Shown here: one piece after another, positions 7,979 through 15,444 of the stretch
Layout: each line of letters opens with the position of its first letter
Position numbering within the stretch: the first letter of the stretch is position 1
Position numbers and translations under genes: made by a program
NCBI RefSeq assembly: GCF_003605735.1
Contig: NZ_QXTJ01000008.1
Span: 263,624-300,122 of the forward strand
From: Pseudomonas sp. LS-2
GTDB taxonomy: Bacteria > Pseudomonadota > Gammaproteobacteria > Pseudomonadales > Pseudomonadaceae
DNA length: 36,499 nt
Direction of reading: 5' to 3'
The notes under the pieces: generated by a model
The model's input: only the letters and a program-made list of their open reading frames with translations
Told to the model about the DNA's origin: nothing
Databases searched by the model: none

Positions 7979-8065
7979 TACGCCTGAAAAATACGAATTT
8001 TCCTGAAGTGTTCGCATCCCTAGAATGCCGGCTTATCTTCTCGAACCAACCTGGACAATCGGTAT

Positions 8066-8830
8066 ATGGAATATCTTCTGGAATTGGCCGCTAGCCCCAC
8101 CGCGTGGGTAGCGCTGGCGACACTGGTGGTGATGGAAATCGTGCTGGGTATCGATAACCTGATCTTCATCTCGATCCTGACCAACAAATTGCCGGTGCAT
8201 CAGCGCACCAAAGCGCGCCGTATCGGTATCAGCATGGCGCTGATCTTGCGCCTGGGTCTGTTGACCACAGTGGCCTGGATCGTCCAGCTGACTGAACCGG
8301 TCATTGAAGTGTTCGGCCAGATGTTCTCCTGGAAAGACATGATCCTGATTGCCGGTGGCCTGTTCCTGGTGTGGAAGGCGACCACTGAAATCCACCACAG
8401 CGTGGACATCAAGAGCGAGGAGGAAAAAGCGCTTTCCAACACCGTGATTATGGGCATGGCGGCGGCAATCGGTCAGATCCTGATGCTGGACCTGGTGTTC
8501 TCCATCGACAGCATCGTCACCGCTGTGGGCATGACCGAACATTTGCCGATCATGATCATCGCCGTGATCTCTGCCGTGATCGTGATGCTGGTCGCTTCCG
8601 AGCCTCTGGCGAAGTTCATCAACGACAACCCGACCGTGGTGATGCTGGCGCTTGGCTTCCTGATCATGATCGGCATGACCCTGATCGCCGAAGGTTTTGG
8701 CGCTCATGTGCCCAAGGGCTATGTGTATACCGCGATGGCGTTCTCCGCGCTGATCGAAGGTCTGAACATGCTGGCGCGCCGTGCTCGCCAGCGGCGCCTT
8801 GAAGCGGAGGCTCAGGCTCAGAAGGTCTGA
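8066..8830 (+). CDS. TerC family integral membrane protein
   Basis: 254 residues, polytopic, about seven hydrophobic helices. Seen: the TerC signatures [17 protein letters not shown] (about 25-41) and [16 protein letters not shown] (about 141-156), both with the conserved membrane acidic residues (E, D). The loop [17 protein letters not shown] carries the variable region. Family knowledge: TerC/Alx proteins are linked to manganese efflux, tellurite resistance and metalation of exported proteins. I see no yybP-ykoY Mn riboswitch upstream. A strong bidirectional terminator follows. It shares the spacer with nhaR, so co-regulation is possible. Inner membrane. Confidence 0.9.
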   Translation: MEYLLELAASPTAWVALATLVVMEIVLGIDNLIFISILTNKLPVHQRTKARRIGISMALILRLGLLTTVAWIVQLTEPVIEVFGQMFSWKDMILIAGGLFLVWKATTEIHHSVDIKSEEEKALSNTVIMGMAAAIGQILMLDLVFSIDSIVTAVGMTEHLPIMIIAVISAVIVMLVASEPLAKFINDNPTVVMLALGFLIMIGMTLIAEGFGAHVPKGYVYTAMAFSALIEGLNMLARRARQRRLEAEAQAQKV

Positions 8831-8852
8831 CCGCCAGTTCGTAGCTCGCAAC

Positions 8853-8896
8853 AAAAAACGGTCGGTGATGGGGCCTCCATCATCGACCGTTTTTTT
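8853..8896. terminator. Bidirectional intrinsic terminator after the TerC gene
   Basis: AAAAAACGGTCGGTGATGG, loop GGCCT, CCATCATCGACCGTTTTTT. A long stem with A-run and T-run flanks works for the TerC gene on + and for the 58-codon gene on minus. Confidence 0.92.
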
Positions 8897-8937
8897 ATCT
8901 ACCCGTTTTTGTACAGCGATCCCTATCGAAAACCGTG

Positions 8938-9114
8938 TCAATGCGCCGTCGCATGGCGGTGTTTACGGTCTACGACCTGCGCAGGTTTCGCGGTTTCGCT
9001 GCTCCGATATTGCGGGTGATGGCGGCGCGAGATGCGCAGCACGCCCCACAGCATCGCGCTGGCGACGGCCAGCCAGCCCGCGATCAACATCACAATGGTC
9101 ATTCCGAGGCTCAT
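8938..9114 (-). CDS. Small single-TM membrane protein, 58 aa
   Basis: 58 codons beginning MSLGMTIVMLIAGWLAVASA and ending in RKHRHATAH. Residues about 5-26 (MTIVMLIAGWLAVASAMLWGVL) form one membrane helix. The rest is a basic, His-rich cytoplasmic tail (RISRRHHPQYRSSE). GGAGGGACCT sits immediately before the ATG, a near-ideal ribosome site, and the terminator at 8853-8896 lies directly behind the gene. No known function. Small size makes it easy to overlook, but the membrane helix, basic tail and ribosome site together support a real gene. Confidence 0.7.
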   Translation of the reverse strand: MSLGMTIVMLIAGWLAVASAMLWGVLRISRRHHPQYRSSETAKPAQVVDRKHRHATAH

Positions 9115-9327
9115 AGGTCCCTCCGGCTTCTTCGCTTTGTGCTCTCTCTATAACCGACAGTCTAGTACGCCCGTTGTTGCTGAAAATTGACCGTTGGTAT
9201 GAATCCAATGACCGATTTGTTCTATCGGCGCCCGCTGACTGCACCTTTGAGGCTATACCCATGGCGTAGACGGCTCTATGATCGGCCTCCAGGCCGGGTC
9301 GCGGGTTGCCCGGCACCAGACAAGTGA

Positions 9328-10041
9328 GTGAAGAACGTGCCGGTATTGTCTCGAATGGATGTCTGCGGAGCCAGATGGAAGTGGTTGGCATTGACTGCCG
9401 CCTTGACGCTGGCAGGGTGCGCGGATCCTCACGCTTACAAGCCCGGTTACCCACCTCAATACAAGCGTTTGCCGGATCGGGTCGAAATCAATTCCGTGCC
9501 GTTTTTCCGGGGCAAGGCCTATCAGAGCGCGCCGTTCGCGCTGGCCAGCATGTTGACCGTGCATGGCGTGCAGACCACCCCCGGCCTGCTTGAAAAACCG
9601 CTGAAGCTTCCGGCCGCCGAAGACAAACTCGATCAGAGCATGCCGAATCTGGCCCGTGAGTACGGTTTCGTGGTGTATCCGGTCGATCATCAGTTTCCTG
9701 ATCTGCTGGCTCAGGTCTCGGCTGGGTATCCGGTCATGGTCCGGTTCAACGACGGCTCGCTGTGGTGGAAGGAACAGCGCTACGGCGTGCTGGTGGGTTT
9801 CAACCAGAACAAGCGCACGGTGCTGATCTACACAGGCCTTGGCCGCCTGACCGTGAGCTTCGAGGAGTTCACCTCGGACTGGGACGGCGCGGGTAACTGG
9901 GCGATTCTGGTGCAAGGCCCACGGCAATTGCCGGTACCGGTCGATCGCGAGCGTTGGCTCAAAGCCGCCAACGACCTGGCGCAGGCTGGGCAGGAGCAGG
10001 CTGCGGGGGAAGCGGTAAAGGCGATCAACAACGCGCATTGA
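9328..10041 (+). CDS. C39-like lipoprotein, predicted inactive
   Basis: 237 residues. Seen: a lipoprotein signal with lipobox LAGC (Cys at residue 31), then a papain-like C39 fold pattern. The expected active-site QCGPAAL is replaced by QSAPFAL (S67 where the catalytic Cys should be), and the expected HxVVVGY by RYGVLVGF (no His). The aligned surroundings (VEINSVPFFRGKAYQ before and LIYTGLGRL after) are otherwise C39-like. The protein is therefore likely a non-catalytic, membrane-anchored relative of Pseudomonas C39-like lipoproteins. The start is unsettled: GTG at 9328, GTG at 9337 or ATG at 9355 all keep the lipobox and none has a clear ribosome site. It stands alone after a divergent 213-nt spacer. 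Confidence 0.72.
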   Translation: MKNVPVLSRMDVCGARWKWLALTAALTLAGCADPHAYKPGYPPQYKRLPDRVEINSVPFFRGKAYQSAPFALASMLTVHGVQTTPGLLEKPLKLPAAEDKLDQSMPNLAREYGFVVYPVDHQFPDLLAQVSAGYPVMVRFNDGSLWWKEQRYGVLVGFNQNKRTVLIYTGLGRLTVSFEEFTSDWDGAGNWAILVQGPRQLPVPVDRERWLKAANDLAQAGQEQAAGEAVKAINNAH

Positions 10042-10173
10042 GTTCAGTGCAGTCATGTCGCTGGCTTCGCTCGTTCAACTGTCCGGGTCGCCAGCGACGG
10101 GGTCTCGATGGCGCAACCGCCGACAAACAGGGCGCCGTGCGGCCGCGCTACAGCGGTCGAACGCCGGGTTGAA

Positions 10174-11457
10174 TCAGAACCCCAATTTGTCCCGCAGGCT
10201 GTAATACCAGGCACCCATCGCGGTCAGGGGTGTACGCAGCAACTGTCCGCCCGGGAACGGATAATGCGGCAGCCCTGCGAAAGCATCGAATCGCTCGGCC
10301 TGCCCGCGTAGCGCTTCTGCCAACACCTTGCCCGCCAGATGGGTGTAGGTCACGCCATGGCCGCTGCAGCCTTGGGAGTAATAGATGTTGTCGCCCAGCC
10401 GTCCTACCTGCGGCAAGCGCGACAAGGTCAGCAGGAAATTGCCGGTCCAGGCGTAATCGATCTTCACATCCTTTAGCTGCGGGAATGCCTTGAGCATCTT
10501 TGGCCGGATAATCGCCTCGATGTTCGCTGGATCCCGTGCGCCATACACCACGCCGCCGCCGAAGATCAGGCGCTTGTCACCCGAGAGCCGGTAGTAGTCC
10601 AGCAGATAGTTACAATCCTCTACGCAGTAATCCTGGGGCAACAGCGTACTGGCGAGTTCTTCGCTCAGCGGTTCGGTGGTGATCACCTGGGTTCCGCACG
10701 GCATGGATTTGGCCGCCAGCTCTGGCACCAGATTGCCCAGATAAGCGTTTCCGGCAACGATGATGAACTTCGCCCGCACCTTGCCCTGGGCCGTGTGGAC
10801 CACTGGATTGGCGCCGCGATCGATGCGTATCGCCGCCGACTGCTCATGGATGACACCGCCCAGGGATTCCACTGCGGTGGCTTCACCCAGCGCCAGGTTG
10901 AGCGGGTGGATATGACCGCCGCTCATGTCGAGCATGCCGCCGATGTACTGATCGCAGGCCACGACTTCACGGATGCGGTGCTGATCCATCAGTTCCAGTT
11001 GCGTATGCCCGTAGCGCTCCCAGAGTTTTTTCTGCGATTCCAGATGCCCCATCTGTTTAGGGGTGATGGCGGCAAAGACGCCGCCGTCCTTCAGGTCGCA
11101 CTGAATCTGATACCTGGCCACGCGATCGCGGATGATGCGCGCACCTTCGAACGCCATCTCACCCATCAGCTGCGCCTGTCTGGGACCGACCGTGCGCTCA
11201 ATGACGTCAATGTCGCGGCTGTAGCTGTTGACGATCTGCCCGCCATTGCGACCGGATGCGCCAAAGCCGACTTTGGCCGCCTCCAACACCGTAACCTTGA
11301 AGCCGTTTTCCAGCAGAAACAGCGCGCTCGACAGACCGGTATATCCAGCACCGATGATACAAACGTCGGTTTCGACGTCACCTTGCAGCGCTGGACGGGC
11401 AGGGGCTGGATTGGCCGAGGCGGCGTAATACGATTGCGGGTAAGTGGTGGTCGTCAT
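10174..11457 (-). CDS. puuB: FAD-dependent amine oxidoreductase, PuuB/PauB-like
   Basis: 427 residues, DAO family (D-amino acid oxidase-type flavoprotein). Seen: the FAD-binding Rossmann motif at DVCIIGAGYTGLSSALFLLE (about 31-50), the GFGASGRNGGQI motif (about 64-75), the substrate-side GGHIHPLNLALG (about 180-191), and a C-terminal GCSGHGVTYTHLAG that closes the flavin site. The pattern and N-terminus YPQSYYAASANPAP match gamma-glutamylputrescine oxidoreductases of Pseudomonas (PuuB/PauB). They oxidise gamma-glutamylputrescine to the aldehyde in polyamine catabolism. No other pau/puu gene is adjacent, so the substrate is inferred from family only. Cytoplasmic; single gene, divergent from the tRNA-Val promoter. 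Symbol moderately sure. Confidence 0.75.
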   Translation of the reverse strand: MTTTTYPQSYYAASANPAPARPALQGDVETDVCIIGAGYTGLSSALFLLENGFKVTVLEAAKVGFGASGRNGGQIVNSYSRDIDVIERTVGPRQAQLMGEMAFEGARIIRDRVARYQIQCDLKDGGVFAAITPKQMGHLESQKKLWERYGHTQLELMDQHRIREVVACDQYIGGMLDMSGGHIHPLNLALGEATAVESLGGVIHEQSAAIRIDRGANPVVHTAQGKVRAKFIIVAGNAYLGNLVPELAAKSMPCGTQVITTEPLSEELASTLLPQDYCVEDCNYLLDYYRLSGDKRLIFGGGVVYGARDPANIEAIIRPKMLKAFPQLKDVKIDYAWTGNFLLTLSRLPQVGRLGDNIYYSQGCSGHGVTYTHLAGKVLAEALRGQAERFDAFAGLPHYPFPGGQLLRTPLTAMGAWYYSLRDKLGF

Positions 11458-11621
11458 CCTGTTGGCCCCTGTCTAATATATTTTACGAATGCGCCGATCC
11501 TACCCGAGAAGAAATGCGGCCACCAGCGGTGTGGGTCGATTCGGTGTCTTAAATATGTGCCACCTCGATGGGTGTGTTTATAAAAGGTCAGATTTTTCAG
11601 TGTGTTAGATAACTAAACCCG

Positions 11622-11649
11622 TTGACAGGTTGTTGAATATAAGTAGAAT
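11622..11649 (+). promoter_or_regulatory. Sigma-70 promoter of the first tRNA-Val
   Basis: TTGACA at 11622-11627, 16-nt spacer, TAGAAT at 11644-11649, 13 nt before the tRNA. The second tRNA-Val has the same two boxes and spacer. Confidence 0.8.
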
Positions 11650-11662
11650 GCCCGCCCACAGC

Positions 11663-11739
11663 AGGCACGTAGCTCAGTTGGTTAGAGCACCACCTTGACA
11701 TGGTGGGGGTCGTTGGTTCGAGTCCAATCGCGCCTACCA
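11663..11739 (+). tRNA. tRNA-Val (anticodon GAC), copy 1
   Basis: 77 nt including encoded CCA. The acceptor AGGCACG pairs with CGCGCCT (one A-C mismatch at position 5), the D arm has GTTGGTTAGAGC, the anticodon stem CCACC/GGTGG holds loop TTGACAT, and the T arm is GTTGGTTCGAGTCCAAT. The GAC anticodon reads GUC/GUU valine codons. It is identical to the copy at 15445. Confidence 0.97.
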
Positions 11740-11769
11740 GATAAATCCGCTCTGCTGGGCGGTAAAAGA

Positions 11770-11801
11770 AAAGGGCGACCCGAGAGGGTCGCCCTTTTTT
11801 T
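11770..11801 (+). terminator. Intrinsic terminator of tRNA-Val copy 1
   Basis: AAGGGCGACC, 6-nt loop, GGTCGCCCTT followed by a T-run. The A-rich left flank makes it usable in both directions. Confidence 0.9.
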
Positions 11802-11807
11802 GTCTGC

Positions 11808-11834
11808 AAAAAAGCCCCGCACTTGGCGGGACTT
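11808..11834 (-). terminator. Terminator of the 42-codon gene
   Basis: On the minus strand: AAGTCCCGC, loop, GCGGGGCTT then T6. It begins 15 nt after the stop at 11849. Confidence 0.8.
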
Positions 11835-11848
11835 ATTAAAGAAGAAAT

Positions 11849-11977
11849 TTACTGGGGGTTGAACGCAACCCGACGCAACGTACCTGCATCTTTAGCTGCT
11901 TTGTAGGCTGCAAGGGCCGCGTTCAGCCGTTCTGCTTTACTGGCTGGTGCGTCTTTCTTGCTATCAGAAGAGTACAT
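11849..11977 (-). CDS. Small hypothetical protein, 42 aa
   Basis: 42 codons, MYSSDSKKDAPASKAERLNA to the end RRVAFNPQ, lysine/alanine-rich and probably one helix. The ATG at 11977 is preceded by GGGAAAGG. It overlaps the end of the upstream frame (stop at 11964) by 14 nt, so it was probably translated from the same message. A strong terminator follows. Its upstream partner is decayed, so this gene may be a leftover. No family recognised. Confidence 0.55.
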   Translation of the reverse strand: MYSSDSKKDAPASKAERLNAALAAYKAAKDAGTLRRVAFNPQ

Positions 11978-12461
11978 AACCTTTCCCTTCGAGGACTTGG
12001 TAAACGTTAAAGCCCAACTGGCCTTGATATTTTCTGAGTAAGCAGCCGTAGTATGCGGCAAGCTTCGGCCTTTCCTCAAGAGCCACCATAACCAGCCCAC
12101 GCACGTCTTTGTTTCGACGGAGCATCCAGGATGACTGAAATATCCCCTGAGCTAAGGCCATGGACTGGCGAAAGGTAAGCAGGCTCAGATCCGGCCAGTC
12201 TTTTGGCTGGGTATACGATGGCAGGCCGCCGTCAAAGTCTCGCCGTAAAGCGAACTTCAATTCATAGCAATTTAGGGGGAGGGCCCTTCCAAGCTCCCTC
12301 TCCACCAGCTCCTGCTCGGCGAAAAAGCCAGCGTTGATTGGCACGTAAAGAATTCCGTACTCAATCTGATCAACGCGAATCGTGTGAATAAGCGCTTGAT
12401 GACCGTCCTGAGTCATCAAATCCATTTCTTCGTATCCATGATCAAGCCAAAGCTCTGCCAC
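11964..12461 (-). CDS. Open 3' portion of a decayed gene, unknown family
   Basis: 165 open codons. Protein-like and well conserved in composition, for example LWLDHGYEEMDLMTQDGHQA, LYVPINAGFFAEQELVEREL and the C-terminal YQGQLGFNVYQVLEGKGYVLF. The GTG at 12461 overlaps a TAG in the upstream frame (TAGTG), but there is no convincing ribosome site. Coding-like sequence continues upstream of the GTG in other frames (see the adjacent entry), so I read this as the C-terminal half of a longer protein broken by frameshifts. An internal restart at the ATG near 12429 is possible. I do not recognise the family; a role as an effector-associated or accessory protein is a guess only. The region is more AT-rich than its neighbours. 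Confidence 0.55.
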   Translation of the reverse strand: MAELWLDHGYEEMDLMTQDGHQALIHTIRVDQIEYGILYVPINAGFFAEQELVERELGRALPLNCYELKFALRRDFDGGLPSYTQPKDWPDLSLLTFRQSMALAQGIFQSSWMLRRNKDVRGLVMVALEERPKLAAYYGCLLRKYQGQLGFNVYQVLEGKGYVLF

Positions 12462-12803
12462 TACTTCAATTCCAATCCATGCCAGTGGCTTGGTTCAGCA
12501 AAAATTCCCGCGCCTTGGCCGGCTTTCCTTTGCTTGGACTTGTACCGGATCACGCACCAACTGCGGGCTCGAAATCTACGTGGTGACTCAGGCGCGGTCA
12601 AGCCGCCAACCTTTGCAAAGAAGCCCCGCTCCAACCAATCGACATCGGAGGTTTCGCCTTCAAAACGTTGATCGATGCGCCAGCACAGCTGCTTATTGAG
12701 GCTGTGCCAGAGCCCGGAAGCTTTCGGTGCGAATCGTCCTACTTGAATATCAGGGAAGTCCCACTGTCATTGTTGGCAGCTATGCAGATCTTCCTATAGG
12801 CAT
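12461..12803 (-). pseudogene. Frameshifted 5' half of the same gene
   Basis: Reading down the minus strand, the ATG at 12803 gives MPIGRSA, then a stop, and this frame continues as LPTMTVGLP before a second stop. From 12766 another frame is open for 101 codons, with protein-like sequence QVGRFAPKASGLWHSLNKQL and RIDQRFEGETSDVDWLERGF, but it has no start codon. Near 12590-12480 the coding-like signal moves to a third frame (GKPAKAREFLLNQATGMDW), which then joins the frame starting at 12461 (IEVVAELWLDHG). At least three frame changes and two in-frame stops are needed to rebuild one protein of roughly 270 residues. Start and ribosome site are weak. A clear relic rather than a working gene. Confidence 0.6.
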
Positions 12804-12911
12804 AAAATATTAGTCTTACCCCTCAGAAAAAAAGGTCGCGGGCGTCGCGCATTCCGTGTGGTCGGGATGGTGACCGGACGTTGATCGTATGAGTGGTGAT
12901 GAGGAGATTTT

Positions 12912-13310
12912 ATGTGCAATGGATGGAATGCGTACGCGAGCATGCTGACGGATCTGGACTGTATTTCGCGAGCGGCGGTGGTGGGGCTCGATGGTCGAAT
13001 GCGGGGCGGATCGCCGGGTTTTTATGTCAGCTGCGTCGAATCCGCGGAAATCGTCAGAAGAATCGACCTGCATAGATACGCTGCGTTACCCATTATCGTG
13101 GGCAACACCAAGTATGCTTTTCACACGCGTGGCGAGAATTCCTTGATCGGGCGCAGAGGCGTGGAGCGGATTTATTGCGTCATGGCTGACGAGGTGCTGT
13201 TACTGGCAGTGGCGCCTGATCCGGGTAGGGCGCAAGACGCGCAGCGAAGTGTGGAGCGAATGGCGCATTACATTCGATCCCAAGGCGTGGGCGCAAAGGC
13301 GCTCCCTTGA
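12912..13310 (+). CDS. Profilin-like protein
   Basis: 132 residues, no signal peptide. The sequence follows the eukaryotic profilin pattern over its full length: W5-N-A-Y8 matches the N-terminal W-x-x-Y of the poly-proline site; AAVVGLDG (21-28) matches AAIVGHDG; SAEIVRRI (44-51) matches the EE-I-M helix; VGNTKYAF (63-70) matches GGTKYMV; LIGRRG (78-83) matches VIRGKKG; and VERMAHYIRSQGV (114-126) matches VERLGDYLLEQGM. The conserved Trp near residue 31 of eukaryotic profilins is not present (RMRGGSPGF instead), and a short tail (GAKALP) is added. In eukaryotes profilin binds actin monomers, proline-rich ligands and phosphoinositides; any such role here is inference. GAGGAG sits 7 nt before the ATG. 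Flanked by a decayed gene and lying between tRNA-Val copies, which suits acquisition. Identification is from pattern recognition and needs a profile search. Confidence 0.75.
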   Translation: MCNGWNAYASMLTDLDCISRAAVVGLDGRMRGGSPGFYVSCVESAEIVRRIDLHRYAALPIIVGNTKYAFHTRGENSLIGRRGVERIYCVMADEVLLLAVAPDPGRAQDAQRSVERMAHYIRSQGVGAKALP

Positions 13311-13339
13311 CCAGGAGCGCTGCGCAATGCCTGCGATTT

Positions 13340-13567
13340 TTACTCCGCCTTGCTGCGGGTGATACGGCCCGACTTGATTTCGTCCACGTAAGCCCGCAGA
13401 CGATCAGCATCTTTGTACTGCTGGTTCATCAAATGCAGCACCGCCACCACGTCCACATCCTTGACGCGCTCGGCGAGGCGGCTGATTTCGCCGGCAGTGC
13501 TTTCAAGATTGCCGGCAATGGCATTCAGGTCGCGCTTGAGTTCCAGCGCCGATTTTTTCATTCCCAC
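13340..13567 (-). CDS. Small coiled-coil hypothetical protein, 75 aa
   Basis: 75 residues, GTG start at 13567 with GGGGA six nt upstream; an ATG two codons later (13561) is the alternative. The sequence is heptad-like, almost wholly helical (LELKRDLNAIAGNLESTAGE, then RLAERVKDVDVVAVLHLMNQQ), and ends in a basic RSKAE tail. No signal peptide or membrane helix. A small cytoplasmic coiled-coil protein; family unknown to me. Convergent with the profilin-like gene with 29 nt between them. Confidence 0.65.
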   Translation of the reverse strand: MGMKKSALELKRDLNAIAGNLESTAGEISRLAERVKDVDVVAVLHLMNQQYKDADRLRAYVDEIKSGRITRSKAE

Positions 13568-13588
13568 AGTGTTTCCCCAAAAAACGTC

Positions 13589-13621
13589 AGGGCCAGACTG
13601 ACGCGTGTCAGTCGTAGCCCT
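13589..13621. other. Inverted repeat between two minus-strand genes
   Basis: AGGGC and CTGAC on the left pair with GTCAG and GCCCT on the right around a short centre (CTGACGCGTGTCAG core). No T-run; possibly a weak terminator for the upstream secreted-protein gene at 13735. Confidence 0.35.
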
Positions 13622-13734
13622 TTATTAGCAACGCTATATAACAACTGCGTGATGATAGCGCGTGCGGTGACGGTTTCGGCGGTGACATTAAGAGGAATGA
13701 CACCCGCGCTGCTGTCATTGACCCTTTAAGGGCG

Positions 13735-14076
13735 TCAGCCGCCCGCGCCTCCGGCGCTGGACGAACTGCCGGAAGAACCCTTGGTGTTGCCGGAGCCGGC
13801 ACCTGTGGTGTCGCCTCCAGGCAGATCGGCATCATTGCCGCCGCCGGTGCCGTTGCTCATTGACCCGGTGTTCATGCCTCGGCGGATGCCGGTGGCCGGG
13901 TCGCCTTTGTCCATGTCGGTGCCTTGTCGTTCGATATCGCTGCCTTGGGTGCGAGGGTCCATACCCGTCTGCGAAGCTGGCGGGCCGATCTCCGGTGCGG
14001 CGGAACCGGCCAACGCGGCAAGCGAAGTGAATGTCAGGGCGCAACCGAGTGTGAGTGCGGCGAGGGAATTGTTCAT
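13735..14076 (-). CDS. Secreted Gly/Ser-rich hypothetical protein, 113 aa
   Basis: Signal peptide at 1-23 (LAALTLGCALTFTSLAALAG), then a low-complexity mature part. It contains TGMDPRTQGSDIERQGTDMDKGDP, and the C-terminal third is made mostly of Gly, Ser, Thr and Asn (GNTKGSSGSSSSAGGAGG). No Cys after the signal, so it is not a lipoprotein. GGAG lies 8 nt before the ATG. Probably an intrinsically disordered periplasmic or secreted protein; function unknown. Confidence 0.7.
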   Translation of the reverse strand: MNNSLAALTLGCALTFTSLAALAGSAAPEIGPPASQTGMDPRTQGSDIERQGTDMDKGDPATGIRRGMNTGSMSNGTGGGNDADLPGGDTTGAGSGNTKGSSGSSSSAGGAGG

Positions 14077-14171
14077 CAGGTGATCTCCATGTCCTTAGTC
14101 CTAACGTAACGTTGGGCTCTCGTCTGCCGGACATAGTGCCCTGATGGCGACCAGCGGCACTGTCGGGCGGC

Positions 14172-15212
14172 TCATGGCGCCGGGAGCGGAGCGCTGGCCG
14201 CATTTACCTCATCCAGCGACGAGGGCAGTAAAGGGCTGTCGCCAAGGCTGCCTTCTATCTGGCCGGCAACGTAATAGACCCCGGCCATCACGCCGAACTC
14301 GGGGTTGTCGATCAGGCTGCGCTTCTTCTCGTTGAGCGCCGAGTAAAGGCTATGGCGCATTTGCTCCTCCATGGATGCGCGTTCGTTCTGGTGGGTAATC
14401 GCGCCAAAGCCTGCCATCCCCACCGAAATCATCAACCCGGCCACGCGCCCGACGACCGCGGCAACGGCGCTGGCAGCACCGCGTGGGGCGAGGCTGGCTT
14501 CAAGCTTTTCGCTGGAGTGAATCGCCACCGAAGAGATGCCTGCATCGGGGCGTCCGGCGTCGGGGCCGGTAGCGGCGGTACGAATCTGATCGATCAGCAC
14601 GACGTAAGCCGGCATCGTTGCCAGAGGCTCGGCATGGATCAACTGATACAGCGAAGCCGCGCCGGTGGGTGGCGGTGCGAGTGAAATCGCGGGAATGGCA
14701 TTCAAGTGCGCAGCGAATTGCTCGGCTGGAATGTTGTAGCGCCGTGCAATGGGTGGCAGTTGCTGGCCGAGCAACTGAATGTAGTAAGCGGTCGCTTGCG
14801 CCGTGACGGCGTTGGGGTCGATTTCTCTGGAGACGGGATCGAGCACGCGTTCGTGGTACTGCTCCTGCAAATAACCGTCCAGGCGTTGCGCGGCGGTCGG
14901 CTCGTCCTTGCTCCTGCTGACCTTGTACCAACTGACTTTGACGGTCAGCCACTGTTGCGTCCAATAACCGGTGAACCAGGGAATGAAATCCGACTCGGTG
15001 CGCTGGTAGACGCTGTCCATCCATTTATCCATGGTTTGTGTGGCGTAGTGCCTGGCGGGGGTGGTGGCGGTTTTAGACGCGGCGAGGATTTCCTGATCGA
15101 CCTGGTGCCAGGTCCGGGGCGAGATCAGTACCGGCGCAGGCGCGGGTTTGGAGCTGGACGCGCAGCCCGCCAGTAGCAGTGTCACCGCGATGATCAGGGC
15201 GCGCATGTTCAC
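14172..15212 (-). CDS. Lipoprotein of unknown function with C-terminal membrane-like helix
   Basis: About 346 residues. Seen: a lipoprotein signal with lipobox LLLAGC, followed by SSSKPAPAP. A soluble middle contains WFTGYWTQQWLTVKVSWYKV. A glycine- and alanine-rich hydrophobic stretch (AVAAVVGRVAGLMISVGMAGFGAI, about 255-280 from the chosen start) resembles a membrane helix, and a C-terminal part ends in Pro/Ala (SAPLPAP). Start choice: the GTG at 15212 has AAGGGA 8 nt upstream; the ATG at 15206 and the ATG at 15242 are alternatives. If processed, the Cys anchors it to a membrane, and the second hydrophobic stretch would then be unusual for a lipoprotein. I do not recognise the family. Confidence 0.7.
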   Translation of the reverse strand: MNMRALIIAVTLLLAGCASSSKPAPAPVLISPRTWHQVDQEILAASKTATTPARHYATQTMDKWMDSVYQRTESDFIPWFTGYWTQQWLTVKVSWYKVSRSKDEPTAAQRLDGYLQEQYHERVLDPVSREIDPNAVTAQATAYYIQLLGQQLPPIARRYNIPAEQFAAHLNAIPAISLAPPPTGAASLYQLIHAEPLATMPAYVVLIDQIRTAATGPDAGRPDAGISSVAIHSSEKLEASLAPRGAASAVAAVVGRVAGLMISVGMAGFGAITHQNERASMEEQMRHSLYSALNEKKRSLIDNPEFGVMAGVYYVAGQIEGSLGDSPLLPSSLDEVNAASAPLPAP

Positions 15213-15403
15213 GATGGCAGTCCCTTGGGCGTTCGAGGGCATTCGTTCCGTGGCCGCGGGAGGAGGGTGTCGGGCTAGGGTTTTTTCAGTATAGGTCGTG
15301 AAAGTCGTCAGGCTGACAACACGAGGCGCTCCCGCGCCGGAAGGGTGCGCGCCAGGGGCTGCAAAAAATTCGCATATTCATAGGGTTACTGGGAAAAAAG
15401 ACG

Positions 15404-15431
15404 TTGACAGCTATTTCAATTTCCGTAGAAT
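15404..15431 (+). promoter_or_regulatory. Sigma-70 promoter of the second tRNA-Val
   Basis: TTGACA at 15404-15409, 16-nt spacer, TAGAAT at 15426-15431, matching the first tRNA-Val promoter. Confidence 0.8.
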
Positions 15432-15444
15432 GCCGCCTCACAGC

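Noticed and set aside
7950..8065. A yybP-ykoY manganese riboswitch ahead of the TerC-family gene
   Set aside because: The spacer is only 116 nt and I see none of the conserved loop sequences of that riboswitch.
4037..13310. The proline-rich protein at 4037 as partner of the profilin-like protein
   Set aside because: Tempting because profilins bind PPPPP, but the former is exported and the latter has no export signal, and the genes are 8.5 kb apart.
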